Part shown: piece by piece, positions 43,628 to 53,700 of the stretch
Numbering within the stretch: position 1 is the stretch's first letter
Layout of the letters: the number at the start of each line of letters is the position of its first letter
Assembly (NCBI RefSeq): GCF_026626635.1
Contig: NZ_JAPNKA010000001.1
Coordinates: forward strand, 7,812,001-7,876,000
DNA from: Archangium lansingense
GTDB taxonomy: Bacteria > Myxococcota > Myxococcia > Myxococcales > Myxococcaceae
Direction: 5' to 3'
DNA length: 64,000 bases
The notes under the pieces: model-generated
What the model saw: only the letters and a program-made list of their open reading frames with translations
Database searches by the model: none
Told to the model about the DNA's origin: nothing
Position numbers and translations under genes: made by a program

Positions 43628-43956
43628 GAGCCCCGGTACGTCGAGTAGCCGAACGGATTGAGCAGGAGCGGCACGTGGTAGTGCTCCGAGGTCACGGTCA
43701 CCCGGAACTCCACCGACACCGACGGATAGAAGCTATCGATGCCGAACCGCGCGAAGTACGGCACGATCTCGAACTGGAGCCGGTACACGCCCGCCGCGGG
43801 AATCGTCTCCAGCAGCGGCTTCACGCGTCCGTCCGCGTTCGTCACCCCTCGCACGAGCTCGTTCCAGCTACCGTCATGCCACGTGTACAGCTTTACCGTG
43901 ACGCCCTCGGCGGGGCGGCCACGGGAGGTATCCAGGATGTGCGTGCTGATTCCCAT
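43624..43956 (-). CDS. uraH: 5-hydroxyisourate hydrolase (transthyretin-like)
   Basis: 110 residues. Opens 5-hydroxyisourate to OHCU. Signatures: N-terminal ISTHILDTSRGRPAEGV with catalytic His, the Arg in ADGRVKPL, HYHVPLLLNPFGYSTYRGS with the C-terminal YRGS that distinguishes the enzyme from transthyretin. AAGGAGG precedes ATG 43956. Acts directly on the product of the urate oxidase encoded three genes upstream. Confidence 0.96.
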   Translation of the reverse strand: MGISTHILDTSRGRPAEGVTVKLYTWHDGSWNELVRGVTNADGRVKPLLETIPAAGVYRLQFEIVPYFARFGIDSFYPSVSVEFRVTVTSEHYHVPLLLNPFGYSTYRGS

Positions 43957-43967
43957 GTGCCCCTCCT

Positions 43968-45530
43968 TCAGCGTCCCGCCATCTGCTCGCGCAGCCACTT
44001 CTCCAGCCGCACGCGGGTGATCTTCGCCTGCTCCGCGGCAGCCGTCTCCACCTCATCCGCCTTGCCGCGCTGCAGCCGCTGCTCGAGCAGCTCCAGCATC
44101 TCCGGCGCGCTCTTCCCCGTGGCGAAGACAATGAAGGTGAAGCCGAACTTCTCGTAGTACTCGTCGTTCAGCTTCGCGAGCCGCTCCAGCGTCCCGGCGT
44201 CCGCCTGCGCCACCGAGCGCTGCTCTCCCTTGCTCCACTCCGCGGACTTCTCGCTCTGGGGCGCGGCCTTCTTCGTCTGGCCAATGCGCGGGTGCGCCGC
44301 GAACGCCTCCAAGAAGTCCTTCGCCCCGAGCGACCACCACACCTCGTCCGCCGCCGCGAAGAGGGCACGCACGCTCGGGAACTGCCGCCGCGCGATCATC
44401 CCGTCCACCCACGCCGAGGAGCCGCAGCACGCCTGGAACACCGCCCGCGCCTCCTTCTCGTCGAGCGCGTTCAACCGCTTCAACGCCGTGGCCTCGCCCT
44501 CGGTGTCGAGCGCGTACCCGAAGAACCGCAGCCGGTTCACACCTCCGTGCGGGAAGATGTGCACGCGCACGTGCGTGACGGGCATGGGGTGGATGGGCTC
44601 GAGCTGGTGGCGCCGATGCTGAACGAGCGCCGTCTTGTCCACGAGCACGCGCCAGCCAGCCGGCGAGGCGGAGGCAAGCAGCGACTGCAGGGCGTCCGCC
44701 TCCATGCCCGTCGCGTCCACGGCCTCGATGAGCGTCGCCTGCGGCGCGTTGCCCTTGAAGAAGTGCGTGTCCAGCTCGATGCGCTCCAGGATGCCGCGCC
44801 GCGCGAGCTTCACCACCGCCCAGTCGCTGCCGGGCGTGCGCCGACGCTTCGTCTCCCAGCCATCGCCCATGTTCACGCCACGGCCGGGCAGCAACATGTT
44901 CGACGGCGGGCCGAAGAACTCGTCGCTCTTGGCCGCGATGGTGCCACCGTTCTCCACCGCCCCCAGGTCCACGCTGCCCGAGCGCCAGAAGGTGCGGTCC
45001 TCGGCCAGCACGTCTCCGTAGATGCGCAGGCGCGCCACGCCTCCATCCGGGTAGATGCGCAGCCGCACGTGCGTCACGCGCGGGCTCGCCTTCTCCAGCA
45101 CGAAGACGTTCGGGAAGTCCGGCTTCACCGCGCTCTGAGCGATGATCGGAAACCACTTCTCGTCCGCGAGCAGCTGCGCCGGAGTGGCGGTGTACGGCGC
45201 CTCGATGCCCTCGAGCGCAATCTGCTGGGGCGCGTTGCCCTTGAAGTGCGTGGTATCGACGAGCGCCCCGCGCACACTGCCCGGCGCACCCAGCCGGATG
45301 ATGGCGAAGTCATGGCCGGGCTCGCGCTTGCGCTGCGACTCCCAGCCGTCCATCCACTTGCCCTTGTCGGTGTACGCGCCCTCGCGCCACTCGGCAGGGC
45401 CCGGCTTGAGCAGGTTCTCCTTTTCGGCGAAGTAGTCGTCGGTCGCGTAGAGGACGAACGTGCCGAGCAGGTCGGCCGAGAGATCCACGAGTCCCTTGAA
45501 CTCCGCGGGGACGGGCTGATGCGTTGCCAC
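43968..45530 (-). CDS. Fused allantoicase and OHCU decarboxylase
   Basis: 520 residues joining two non-adjacent pathway steps. Residues 1-345 are allantoicase, two tandem jelly-roll modules (FVLYATDDYFAEKENLLKPG and SDEFFGPPSNMLLPGRGVNM; each with MDGWES/GDGWET and THFKGNAPQ). Residues about 350-520 are 2-oxo-4-hydroxy-4-carboxy-5-ureidoimidazoline decarboxylase: LNALDEKEARAVFQACCGSS, catalytic AAHPRIGQ, EWSKGEQ, and YYEKFGFTFIVFATGKS. The start is GTG 45530 with a near-perfect GGAGGTAA 6 bp upstream. Gaps: 6 bp to allB, 11 bp to uraH. The decarboxylase gives S-allantoin; allantoicase acts after allantoinase. Confidence 0.93.
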   Translation of the reverse strand: MATHQPVPAEFKGLVDLSADLLGTFVLYATDDYFAEKENLLKPGPAEWREGAYTDKGKWMDGWESQRKREPGHDFAIIRLGAPGSVRGALVDTTHFKGNAPQQIALEGIEAPYTATPAQLLADEKWFPIIAQSAVKPDFPNVFVLEKASPRVTHVRLRIYPDGGVARLRIYGDVLAEDRTFWRSGSVDLGAVENGGTIAAKSDEFFGPPSNMLLPGRGVNMGDGWETKRRRTPGSDWAVVKLARRGILERIELDTHFFKGNAPQATLIEAVDATGMEADALQSLLASASPAGWRVLVDKTALVQHRRHQLEPIHPMPVTHVRVHIFPHGGVNRLRFFGYALDTEGEATALKRLNALDEKEARAVFQACCGSSAWVDGMIARRQFPSVRALFAAADEVWWSLGAKDFLEAFAAHPRIGQTKKAAPQSEKSAEWSKGEQRSVAQADAGTLERLAKLNDEYYEKFGFTFIVFATGKSAPEMLELLEQRLQRGKADEVETAAAEQAKITRVRLEKWLREQMAGR

Positions 45531-45536
45531 GAGTAG

Positions 45537-46898
45537 TTACCTCCGAACCGCCAGGAAGCGGCCAACGGTGGCCGGGGGCTGGTTGGACGCAGCGTCATAC
45601 GCCATCCGGCCTCCGACGAGGGTTTTCTTCACCTGCCCGAAGAGCCTCCGGCCCGCGTACGGCGTCACGCGATGACGGTGGCGGATGGCCTCCGGTTGAA
45701 CCACGAAGGATGCCGTATCGTCCCAGAGCACCAGGTCCGCGTCGTACCCGGGGGCGAGCCGCCCCTTCCGGTCCGACACTCCTGCGAGCCGCGCCGGGCC
45801 CTCGACGTTCCAGCGGAACATCTGCTCCACCGAGTAGCCGCGCTCCTTCGCCAGCGTCCAGAGCACCGACAGCCCGAGCTGGAGAGAGCTGATGCCGCCC
45901 CACGCCTGGAGGAAGTCGCCGGCCTCCGGCTTCTTCAACGCGGGCGTGCACGGCGAGTGGTCCGAAACCACCATGCCGATCGTCCCGTCCTCCAGCCCAC
46001 GCCAGAGCAGCTCGCGATTCTCCGCCTCGCGGATGGGAGGCGCGCACTTGAAGCTCGTCGCGCCCGCGGCGATCTCCTCCGCGGTGAAGGCCAGGTAGTG
46101 CAGGCACGTCTCGGCGGTGATCTGCACGCCCTCCTGCTGCGCGGCGCGGATCATCGGCAGGGCGGAAGCGCTCGACAGGTGCACGATGTGCGCACGAGCC
46201 CGGTGCTTGCGGCACAGATCGATGATCATCGCGATCGCCTCGTCCTCCGCCGAGCGCGGCCGGGAGTCGAGGTACGTGCGGTAGTCGCGCGGATCCTTCC
46301 CGGCAACCGCATGCTCCGCGGCATCGAGCGGGCCTGGCGCCTCCGCGTGGACGAGCAAGGTCAGCCCCAGGTCCCGGAGCCGAGGCAGCGCCACGTCGAG
46401 ATCCGCGCGCGTGACATGCGGGAACTCGTCCACCCCAGAGGGGCAGGTGAAGCACTTGCAGCCGGGCACACCGAACTTCGCGAGGCCCTCGAGCGCGTCC
46501 ACGTTCCCCGGAATCACCCCGCCCCAGAACGCCACATCCACGTGCAGCTTGCCCTCGAGCGCCGCGAGCTTCGCCTCGGCCGCCTCGCGCGTGGTGGTCG
46601 CGGGAATGCAGTTGAGCGGCATGTCCACCACGGTGGTGATGCCACCCGCCGCCGCGGCCGCCGTCGCCGTCTCGAAGCCCTCCCACTCGGTACGTCCTGG
46701 CTCGTTGATATGGACGTGGCTGTCCACGACGCCAGGCGTGACGAGCAGCTCTCCCGCCTCGAGTACGTTCGCGCCTGGAGGCAGGGGGGCATCACCCGCC
46801 TCGACCTTGGAGATTCTTCCGTCCTGGATGTGGATCGCCGCGGGGCGGATCCCCTGCGGCGTCAATACGCGACGGCCGCGCACGATGAACGGCTGCAT
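45537..46898 (-). CDS. allB: Allantoinase
   Basis: 453 residues of the amidohydrolase (dihydroorotase-like) superfamily. Hydrolyses allantoin to allantoate. Metal site: DSHVHINEPGRTEWEGF, the carboxylated Lys in GCKCFTCPSGVDEFP, HAEAPGP and HIVHLSSA; DHSPCTPALKK near the C-terminal side. ATG 46898 is preceded by GGAGGGG. It lies between urate oxidase (25 bp upstream) and the fused allantoicase gene (6 bp downstream). Confidence 0.95.
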   Translation of the reverse strand: MQPFIVRGRRVLTPQGIRPAAIHIQDGRISKVEAGDAPLPPGANVLEAGELLVTPGVVDSHVHINEPGRTEWEGFETATAAAAAGGITTVVDMPLNCIPATTTREAAEAKLAALEGKLHVDVAFWGGVIPGNVDALEGLAKFGVPGCKCFTCPSGVDEFPHVTRADLDVALPRLRDLGLTLLVHAEAPGPLDAAEHAVAGKDPRDYRTYLDSRPRSAEDEAIAMIIDLCRKHRARAHIVHLSSASALPMIRAAQQEGVQITAETCLHYLAFTAEEIAAGATSFKCAPPIREAENRELLWRGLEDGTIGMVVSDHSPCTPALKKPEAGDFLQAWGGISSLQLGLSVLWTLAKERGYSVEQMFRWNVEGPARLAGVSDRKGRLAPGYDADLVLWDDTASFVVQPEAIRHRHRVTPYAGRRLFGQVKKTLVGGRMAYDAASNQPPATVGRFLAVRR

Positions 46899-46923
46899 CT
46901 GGTTCCCCTCCGGATTCCCTGCC

Positions 46924-48492
46924 TCAAGCGCCAAAGGCGCGGATGAGCTTCACGAGGCCGTTGAGCGTCTCGGTGTCCTCTGCGAGCGGCGGATTCGGCG
47001 GCATCACCGCGCTCTTGCCCACCGCGGCACCGCCCTCGACGATGACCTTCTTGAGGGCCTCGTCGGTGATGCTGTCCTGCCAGGCCTTGTCACCGAAGTT
47101 GCGCGGCTTCGGATTCAATGCCGCCGCGACCGCGCCATCACCGGCTCCCTTCGGGCCGTGGCAGGTGCTGCACACCGAGGCGAAGTAGTTGCGCGACGAC
47201 TCCGGGATGTCCGCCAGCGCAGTCCCCGGCGTCGCAGCGGGGGCCGGAGCGGGGGCGGCCACGGGCGGCGCGATGAAGTCGGGCATCTTCGCGCCCTCGG
47301 GCACTGCCCCGCCCTGGGCGAACCACGCCCCCACCAGCGAGCGCTCCTCCTCCGTCATGCCCGTGAGGTTGCCGAGCGGCATCGTCTTGGTGGCCACCGC
47401 GCGCACGAAGACGCGGTCGGCGTGCGCCCGGATGGCGTCCGGCCTGTCGAGGATGATCCCCAGAGGCGGCGCGGCGAACATCGGGCTCGAGGGACGTGCC
47501 GCATGGCACGTGGCACAGCGGGTCTGCATCACGGAGGCCACTTCCTCGAACTTCACCGGCGGCTTGCCCGCGAACTGCTCGAGCGCGGGATCCGGCGGCG
47601 GTCGGGTCAGGACGATCACTCCGAGCAACGCGGCGGCCGTACCCGCCCAGGCCAGCGGCGGCGTCTGGGCGCGGAAGTTCATCACGTACTTCAGCCCCGC
47701 CCCGACGACGAACAGCAACCCCAGCACTAGCCACGGCCGCGAGCCACCATAGGTGCTCGGGAAGTGGTTGGAGATCATCGTGAACAGCACGGGCAGCGTG
47801 AGGTAGTGGTTCTGGATGGAGCGGCCCTTGGCGCGCAGGCCATAGGACGTGTCCACCGGCTTGCCCTCGCGAGTCATCGCGAGCATGTGCCGCTGCGCGG
47901 GGATGATCCGGAAGAACACGTTCGCGGCCATGATCGTCCCGAGCGTGGCGCCCACCTGGAGGAACGCGCCGCGCGCGCTGAACACGCGGGTGAGCGCGTA
48001 CGCCAGCGCGGTGATCAGCACGAACCCCACCGCCGCGAACACCCGGTTGTTCTTCGCCAGCGGCGTCTTCCAGAGCAGCTCGTACAATCCGTACGCGAGC
48101 GGCAGGACTCCCAGGCTGATCGCCGCCGCCTGCCCGGCAGTGAGGGGGTAGACGCTCGAGTCGATGAGCAGCGACGCCCCGTTGAGGTGGAAGACGATGA
48201 TGAGCAGCAGGAAGCCGCTGATCCACGTGGTGTAGCTCTCCCACTTGAACCAGTACAGCGTGTCCGGCATCTCGCCCTTGGCGAGCGACTTGCGCTTCAC
48301 CACTTCGTAGAAGCCACCGCTGTGCGTCATCCACAGCTCGCCCACGACGGCGCCCTCGCGCGGGCGGCTCGGGGAGGTGAGGTGGCTATCGAGCCACATG
48401 AAGAGGAACGAGTCTCCGATCCACATGATCGCCGCGATCACGTGGACCCAGCGCACCAGGAGATTCAGCCATTCCTGAATGAAGGCGGACAT
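46924..48492 (-). CDS. puuD: Membrane urate oxidase (PuuD-type) with fused c-type heme domains
   Basis: 522 residues. Residues 1-305 match the DUF989/PuuD urate hydroxylase: first helix LVRWVHVIAAIMWIGDSFLF, about seven to eight transmembrane helices, THSGGFYEVVKRK and IPAQRHMLAMTREG. Residues about 320-400 and 430-520 are cytochrome c-like with heme motifs CATCH and CSTCH. So electrons from urate probably go to the respiratory chain rather than to O2 giving H2O2. ATG 48492 gives MSAFIQEWLNLLVRWVH. First gene of the uricolytic operon. Confidence 0.93.
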   Translation of the reverse strand: MSAFIQEWLNLLVRWVHVIAAIMWIGDSFLFMWLDSHLTSPSRPREGAVVGELWMTHSGGFYEVVKRKSLAKGEMPDTLYWFKWESYTTWISGFLLLIIVFHLNGASLLIDSSVYPLTAGQAAAISLGVLPLAYGLYELLWKTPLAKNNRVFAAVGFVLITALAYALTRVFSARGAFLQVGATLGTIMAANVFFRIIPAQRHMLAMTREGKPVDTSYGLRAKGRSIQNHYLTLPVLFTMISNHFPSTYGGSRPWLVLGLLFVVGAGLKYVMNFRAQTPPLAWAGTAAALLGVIVLTRPPPDPALEQFAGKPPVKFEEVASVMQTRCATCHAARPSSPMFAAPPLGIILDRPDAIRAHADRVFVRAVATKTMPLGNLTGMTEEERSLVGAWFAQGGAVPEGAKMPDFIAPPVAAPAPAPAATPGTALADIPESSRNYFASVCSTCHGPKGAGDGAVAAALNPKPRNFGDKAWQDSITDEALKKVIVEGGAAVGKSAVMPPNPPLAEDTETLNGLVKLIRAFGA

Positions 48493-48626
48493 GCGCGCGA
48501 CTCTACCGCGATTTCGCCTCCTGTCGGTGAAGCCGTTCCAGAGGGGGGGCCTCAAAACAAAGGTGGGGGGGCCAACAGATCCCAATAGAAGTTCCGCAAG
48601 TCCTGGGCGAAGAATCCGGGACAGGG

Positions 48627-49589
48627 ATGACGGGCAGCGACCCGTCGAAGGACATGATCGATTACGACCCGCATCACTGGTGGCGGCACCTCCTCAAACT
48701 CCGTGGCGGTATCCTCCAGGAGATCGTCGGACGGCTGGGCGTGTTCACCATCTGGACCGTGGCGGTGACCTGGTTCCATTTGAACGTCCACAAGGTGGAC
48801 GTCCCGGCCACCGGGCACACGCTGGCCGGCACCGTGCTCAGCTTGTTGCTCGTGTTCCGCACCAACTCCTCCTACGACCGGTTCTGGGAGGGGCGGAAGC
48901 TCTGGGGTGGGATCGTCAACGAGACGCGCAACCTGCTCCGGGCGGCGGCGCTGAACATCCGCTCGCCCGACTTGCTGCGCCGTCTGGCCGCCTGGACTGC
49001 GGTGTACCCGTACGCGGTGACGCGGGTCCTCCGGCGAGGTGGCGGGCTCGGACCCGCCGCAGCCGTGCTTCCCCCCGCGGAGATCGAGCGCGTGATGGCC
49101 TCGCGCAACGCCGGGCTCGCGGTGGCGCTGCGCATGTCCGCGGTCGTCGCCGAGGCCCGGCAGCTCGGGTTCATCTCCGACATTGTCCAGATGGAGATCG
49201 ACCGCAACGTCCATCTGCTCATCGACTACCAGGGCGGGTGTGAGCGCATCGTCAAGACGCCGCTGCCCTTCGCGTACATGCTCCACCTGCGCCGGACGCT
49301 CATCGTGTTCATCCTCGGACTGCCCTTCGCCCTCGTGGAGTCCTTCGGCTGGGCGACGGTGCCCGTCATCCTGCTGATTGCCCACACGTTCCTGGGCATC
49401 GAGGAGATTGGCGTGGAGATCGAGGAGCCCTTCGGCACCGAGGACAACGACCTTCCGCTCGAAGGCATCTCCGAGTCCATCGCCAACACCCTCGATGAGC
49501 TGGTCCCCTGGAGGAACCAGCTCATCGCGAGTCCCGCGTTGAGCTATGCAGGGGCTCCGACCGGGAAGGAACCCTCCTCGGAGGCGTGA
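48627..49589 (+). CDS. Bestrophin-family anion channel
   Basis: 320 residues. Bestrophin/RFP-TM/YneE family: an N-terminal helix region (HWWRHLLKLRGGILQEI), the pore helix VDVPATGHTLAGTVLSLLLV followed by FRTNSSYDRFWEGRKLWG, two C-terminal membrane helices, and the hallmark IGVEIEEPFGTEDNDLPLE. Forms pentameric anion channels in known cases. ATG 48627 and ATG 48654 are both possible starts. Divergent from puuD with 134 bp between the starts. Confidence 0.93.
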   Translation: MTGSDPSKDMIDYDPHHWWRHLLKLRGGILQEIVGRLGVFTIWTVAVTWFHLNVHKVDVPATGHTLAGTVLSLLLVFRTNSSYDRFWEGRKLWGGIVNETRNLLRAAALNIRSPDLLRRLAAWTAVYPYAVTRVLRRGGGLGPAAAVLPPAEIERVMASRNAGLAVALRMSAVVAEARQLGFISDIVQMEIDRNVHLLIDYQGGCERIVKTPLPFAYMLHLRRTLIVFILGLPFALVESFGWATVPVILLIAHTFLGIEEIGVEIEEPFGTEDNDLPLEGISESIANTLDELVPWRNQLIASPALSYAGAPTGKEPSSEA

Positions 49590-49608
49590 GCCAGGAAGCG
49601 GCGGAGGC

Positions 49609-50526
49609 TCAGCGCCGGGCGCGGCGGCGCATCAACCCCAGCGCGCCCAGCAGGGCCAGGCTCCACGCGGAGAAGGTGGGGCCACTGACGGCCGAGCAGC
49701 GGACGCCCTCCAGCTCCCCCGAGGCCTTCCCGTCGAGGCTCCACTGCACGGTGCTGGAGTCCTCGCAGTCCGTGGCGCCGTCGTACTGGATGACGGCGGT
49801 GTGGCCGCCCGACTTGACGGTGGTGCTGCCCGAGGCCGCCTCGGAGTCGCACACCGAGCCGTCCACCACCTCCGCCTTCGTCTCCACCTCGATCACACCG
49901 GACTGGCTGTCGCCGATACGGCCCGAGCCGTTCCAGGTCTGCTTGCCATCGCCGAAGCCGGTGTCCGCTCCATCGACGGTCCCCTTGTACTCCCAGGCCG
50001 AGGTCGCGGAGATGGTCGTGCAGGAGCCCTCCGACTGCCCGGAGACGTCCAGGCGGATGTCGACCTCGAAGTCCCTCTTCGACTTGCTGCCGGTCACCTT
50101 GCTGGTGCCCTCGAAGATGAGTTGGGCCTTGCCGCCCGAGGCTTCACAGCCAGTGACCGCCTTCTGATAACCGAAGCCGTCATAGGTGATGCGGGTGTTC
50201 CCGGAGTCCTCGCCCTCGCTCACCAGCTCCATCGAGCCGAACCACTCCACCCCCTTCGTGTCGGTGCAGCCTCCGGTGACGCGCGTGGTGTTGCCGTCCT
50301 CCGCAATGACCGGGCAGTTGGGATCCTGTCCGCTCGAAATGAGCGTCACCGCGACATTGGCGCTGGCGTAGATGTTGGGCGCGCTGGCCCGCGACGCCCA
50401 CAGCTTCACATCGGTCTCGGAGGCGAGGGCGGCCGGTTTGTACTTGTTGAGCGCCTCGGCCGCCGGGCCACCACAGCCCACCCACAGCCCGGACATCGCC
50501 ACTACCGCCAGCAAACGTGAACGCAT
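49609..50526 (-). CDS. Lipoprotein with myxosortase-type C-terminal tail
   Basis: 305 residues. GGGGGAGG precedes ATG 50526; signal sequence ends WVGC (lipobox-like). Beta-rich middle with four or more Cys (GCTDTKG, GCEASGG, GSCTTIS, SVCDSEA). The tail reads GVRCSAVSGPTFSAWSLALL then GALGLMRRRARR: Cys, hydrophobic helix and Arg cluster, a variant MYXO-CTERM. Family unknown. Carrying both a lipid anchor signal and a sorting tail is odd. Convergent with bestrophin (19-bp gap). Confidence 0.75.
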   Translation of the reverse strand: MRSRLLAVVAMSGLWVGCGGPAAEALNKYKPAALASETDVKLWASRASAPNIYASANVAVTLISSGQDPNCPVIAEDGNTTRVTGGCTDTKGVEWFGSMELVSEGEDSGNTRITYDGFGYQKAVTGCEASGGKAQLIFEGTSKVTGSKSKRDFEVDIRLDVSGQSEGSCTTISATSAWEYKGTVDGADTGFGDGKQTWNGSGRIGDSQSGVIEVETKAEVVDGSVCDSEAASGSTTVKSGGHTAVIQYDGATDCEDSSTVQWSLDGKASGELEGVRCSAVSGPTFSAWSLALLGALGLMRRRARR

Positions 50527-50707
50527 ACATCCTCCCCCTGGAGTTCGATCCGGGGTCGCAATGAGAAGGCCCTCGACCCTATCCGGGAGGGAGGGCACCT
50601 CGGTAGGGGGTAGGAATACCGGGAACATCCGGACATTCGGGTCAGGGGGGCTGGTTCGGCGAGCACCGAACCTGAGATGATCCACCGACACGACCCAGGG
50701 GGTTCCC

Positions 50708-53700
50708 ATGCGCACCCAGCTGTGCACCATCGTCCTTCTCGCCGCCTCGTGGCTCTTCACGGGGTGTGAGCAACGAGCGGAGACGACTCCCTCTGAGGCC
50801 ACCTCCACCCGGAAGCTGCGGCTCGCACAACCCGCACGGGCCGTCCAAGACCGCTACATCGTCGTCCTCGCGGAGGAGAAGGGCCTGGCCGCCTCCCCGG
50901 AGAGCACTCGGCGGAGCATCACGACCCTGGCGGGGACGCATGGCGCCGAGGTGCGACACACGTACACCCACGCCCTGAAGGGCTTCACGGCCGCCATGTC
51001 TCGAGAGGCCGCGGAGCGCATGAGCACGGACCCGCGCGTGCGGTACATCGAGCAGGATCGCCTCTTCCGCGAGTCGGGCACGCAGACCGGGGCCACCTGG
51101 GGCCTGGATCGCGTTGACCAGCGGAACCTGCCGCTCGACGGCAACTACACCTATGAGTACACGGGCGCCGGGGTGCACGCGTACATCGTCGACACCGGCA
51201 TGCTCTCCACCCATGTCGAGTTCGCGGGCCGGATGCGCCCTGGCTTCGACTCCATCGGGGACGGGCTCGGCACGGAGGACTGCCGAGGGCATGGCACCCA
51301 CGTGGCCGGCACCGTGGGCGGCACCACCGTGGGTGTCGCCAAGGACGTGCTGTTCCACCCCGTGCGCGTCCTCGACTGCGACGGCCAGGGAACCCTGGAG
51401 CAGGTGCTCGCCGGCATCGACTGGATCGCCGCCAACCACGAGACGCCGGCGGTGGCCAACCTGAGCCTCGGAGGCGAAGCGACCCAGGCGCTCGATGACG
51501 CGGTGACGGCCACCATCGCCTCGGGCGTCACCTTCGTGGTCGCCGCGGGCAACGAGGGCTGGGAGGCATGCTCCACGTCCCCCGCCCGCGCTCCCCAGGC
51601 CATCACCGTCGGCGCGACGGACGACACCGACACCCGGGCCCTGTTCTCCAACTTCGGCAGCTGCGTGGACATCTTCGCGCCGGGCCAGGGCATCCTCTCC
51701 TCCTGGATCACAGGCGACACGGACTTCGAGTACGCCGACGGCACCTCCATGGCCACCCCCCACGTCGCCGGTGCCGTCGCCCTCTACCTGGAAGGGCACC
51801 CCACGGCGACGCCCCAGGAGGTCACCGAGGAGATCCTCGCTCGCTCCAGCCCCAACCTCGTCGGCGAGCCCGGCTTCGGCTCTCCGAACCGGCTGCTGCA
51901 CTCGGCCTGCATGGGGAAGAACGACACGGTGCGCCCGGTGGTCTCCCTCACCGCCCCCGCGAGCGGCGCCTTGCTCAGTGGAGACGTGACCCTCACCGCC
52001 ACGGCATCCGATGACGTGGCCGTCACCCGGGTGGACTTCCTCGCCAATGGCGTCGTCATCGGCTCCGACACGACGGCGCCCTACTCGTTCGTCTGGGACA
52101 GCAGCAGCTCCGGCAACGGCACGACCACCCTCTCGGCGCGAGCCTTCGACAGCGGTTGCAACAGCACGACCAGCTCGGTCGAGGTGACGCTCGAGAACCC
52201 GGGCATCGCGTACTACGATTCGTCGCTGCGCGCCCCACGCTGCACCGGCGTTGGCAGCAGCTGCGACTCGATGGAGCTGCTCACCGGCCGTGGCCTCTAT
52301 TTCGGCCCCGAGCAACACCAACCCAACACCCTGGGTGGCTCTTGCCCGGACGGCCAGGAGGGCCTCTTCGGCCTGTACCAGTTCGATCCCTCGCTGGAGC
52401 GGCTCAAGGTGTCGCGGGCGGATGGGACGCTCCTCGCCGCCGGCAAGCTGGTGACGCTCGAGGCCAGCTTCTATGCGAGCCTCGAGCCCTACAACGAGGT
52501 GCTGGACCTGTTCTACGCCGCGGACGCGAACTCGCCGTCGTGGACGTACCTCACGACCCTGTACCCGTACTCCGGCGGCTACCAGACACACTCGATCTCC
52601 TACGTGCTGCCCTCGGGCACCCTGCAGGCCGTGCGCGGCGTCTACCGGACCTACGGCACGCCCGTGCCTTGCTCCTCGGGCGAGATGGACGACCACGATG
52701 ACCTGGTGTTCAGCGTGAGCACGGAGGTGGACACCACCCCGCCCACGGCGTCCCTCACCGCCCCGGCCTCGGGCGCCACCGTCAAGGGCACCATCACCCT
52801 CTCGGCCTCCGCCTCCGACAACTTCGGCGTGACCCGCGTCGACTTCTACGCCGGCTCCACCCTGCTGGGCTCCGACACCCTCGCCCCGTACTCCTTCTCC
52901 TGGGACACCCGCTCCGTCCCCAACGGCTCCCAGCCCCTCTCCGTCATCGCCTTCGACGCCGCGGGCCTCTCCTCGTCCGGCGCCTCCTCCGTGACCGTCA
53001 CCGTCGACAACGACTGGACTGCCCCCACGGTGTCCCTCACCGCTCCCTCCGAGGGCGCCACCGTCTCCGGCACCATCACCCTCTCCGCCTCCGCCTCCGA
53101 CAACGTGGGCGTCACCAAGGTGGAGTTCTACGACGGCTCCACGCTGCTAGGCACCGACACCTGGGCCCCCTTCTCCTTCTCGTGGAACAGCCGCAGCGGC
53201 CCCAACGGCCCCCACACGCTGTCCGCCAGGGCCCTGGATGCCGTGGGCAACAGCGCCACCTCGACCGCGGTCACCGTCACCGCTGACAACGACTTCGTCC
53301 CGCCCTCCGTCTCCCTCACCGCCCCCTCCGAGGGCGCCACCCTCACCGGCACCATCACCCTCTCCGCCACCGCCTCCGATGACCGGGCCCTGTCCAAGGT
53401 GGAGTTCCTCGTCGGCACGAGCGCCATCTGCACTGACACCGTCGCCCCCTACTCCTGCAGCTACAACAGCCGCAACACAGCCAACGGACCTCGGACCGTC
53501 AGCGCCAGGGCGACGGACGCCGCCGGCAACATCGCCGTCACGCCTTCCGTCAACGTCGTCTTCGACAACGACATGACGACCCCTACCACCTCCATCACCT
53601 CCCCCACCGCCGGCTCCGTCCTCAACGGCACCGTCCTCATCGAGGCCAGCGCCAGCGACGACCGGGGCGTCGTCTCCAAGGTCGAGTTCTACCTGGGCGC

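Noticed and set aside
50642..52696. Long minus-strand frame opposite the S8 protease
   Set aside because: Composition is that of a GC-rich complement; catalytic motifs are all on the plus strand.
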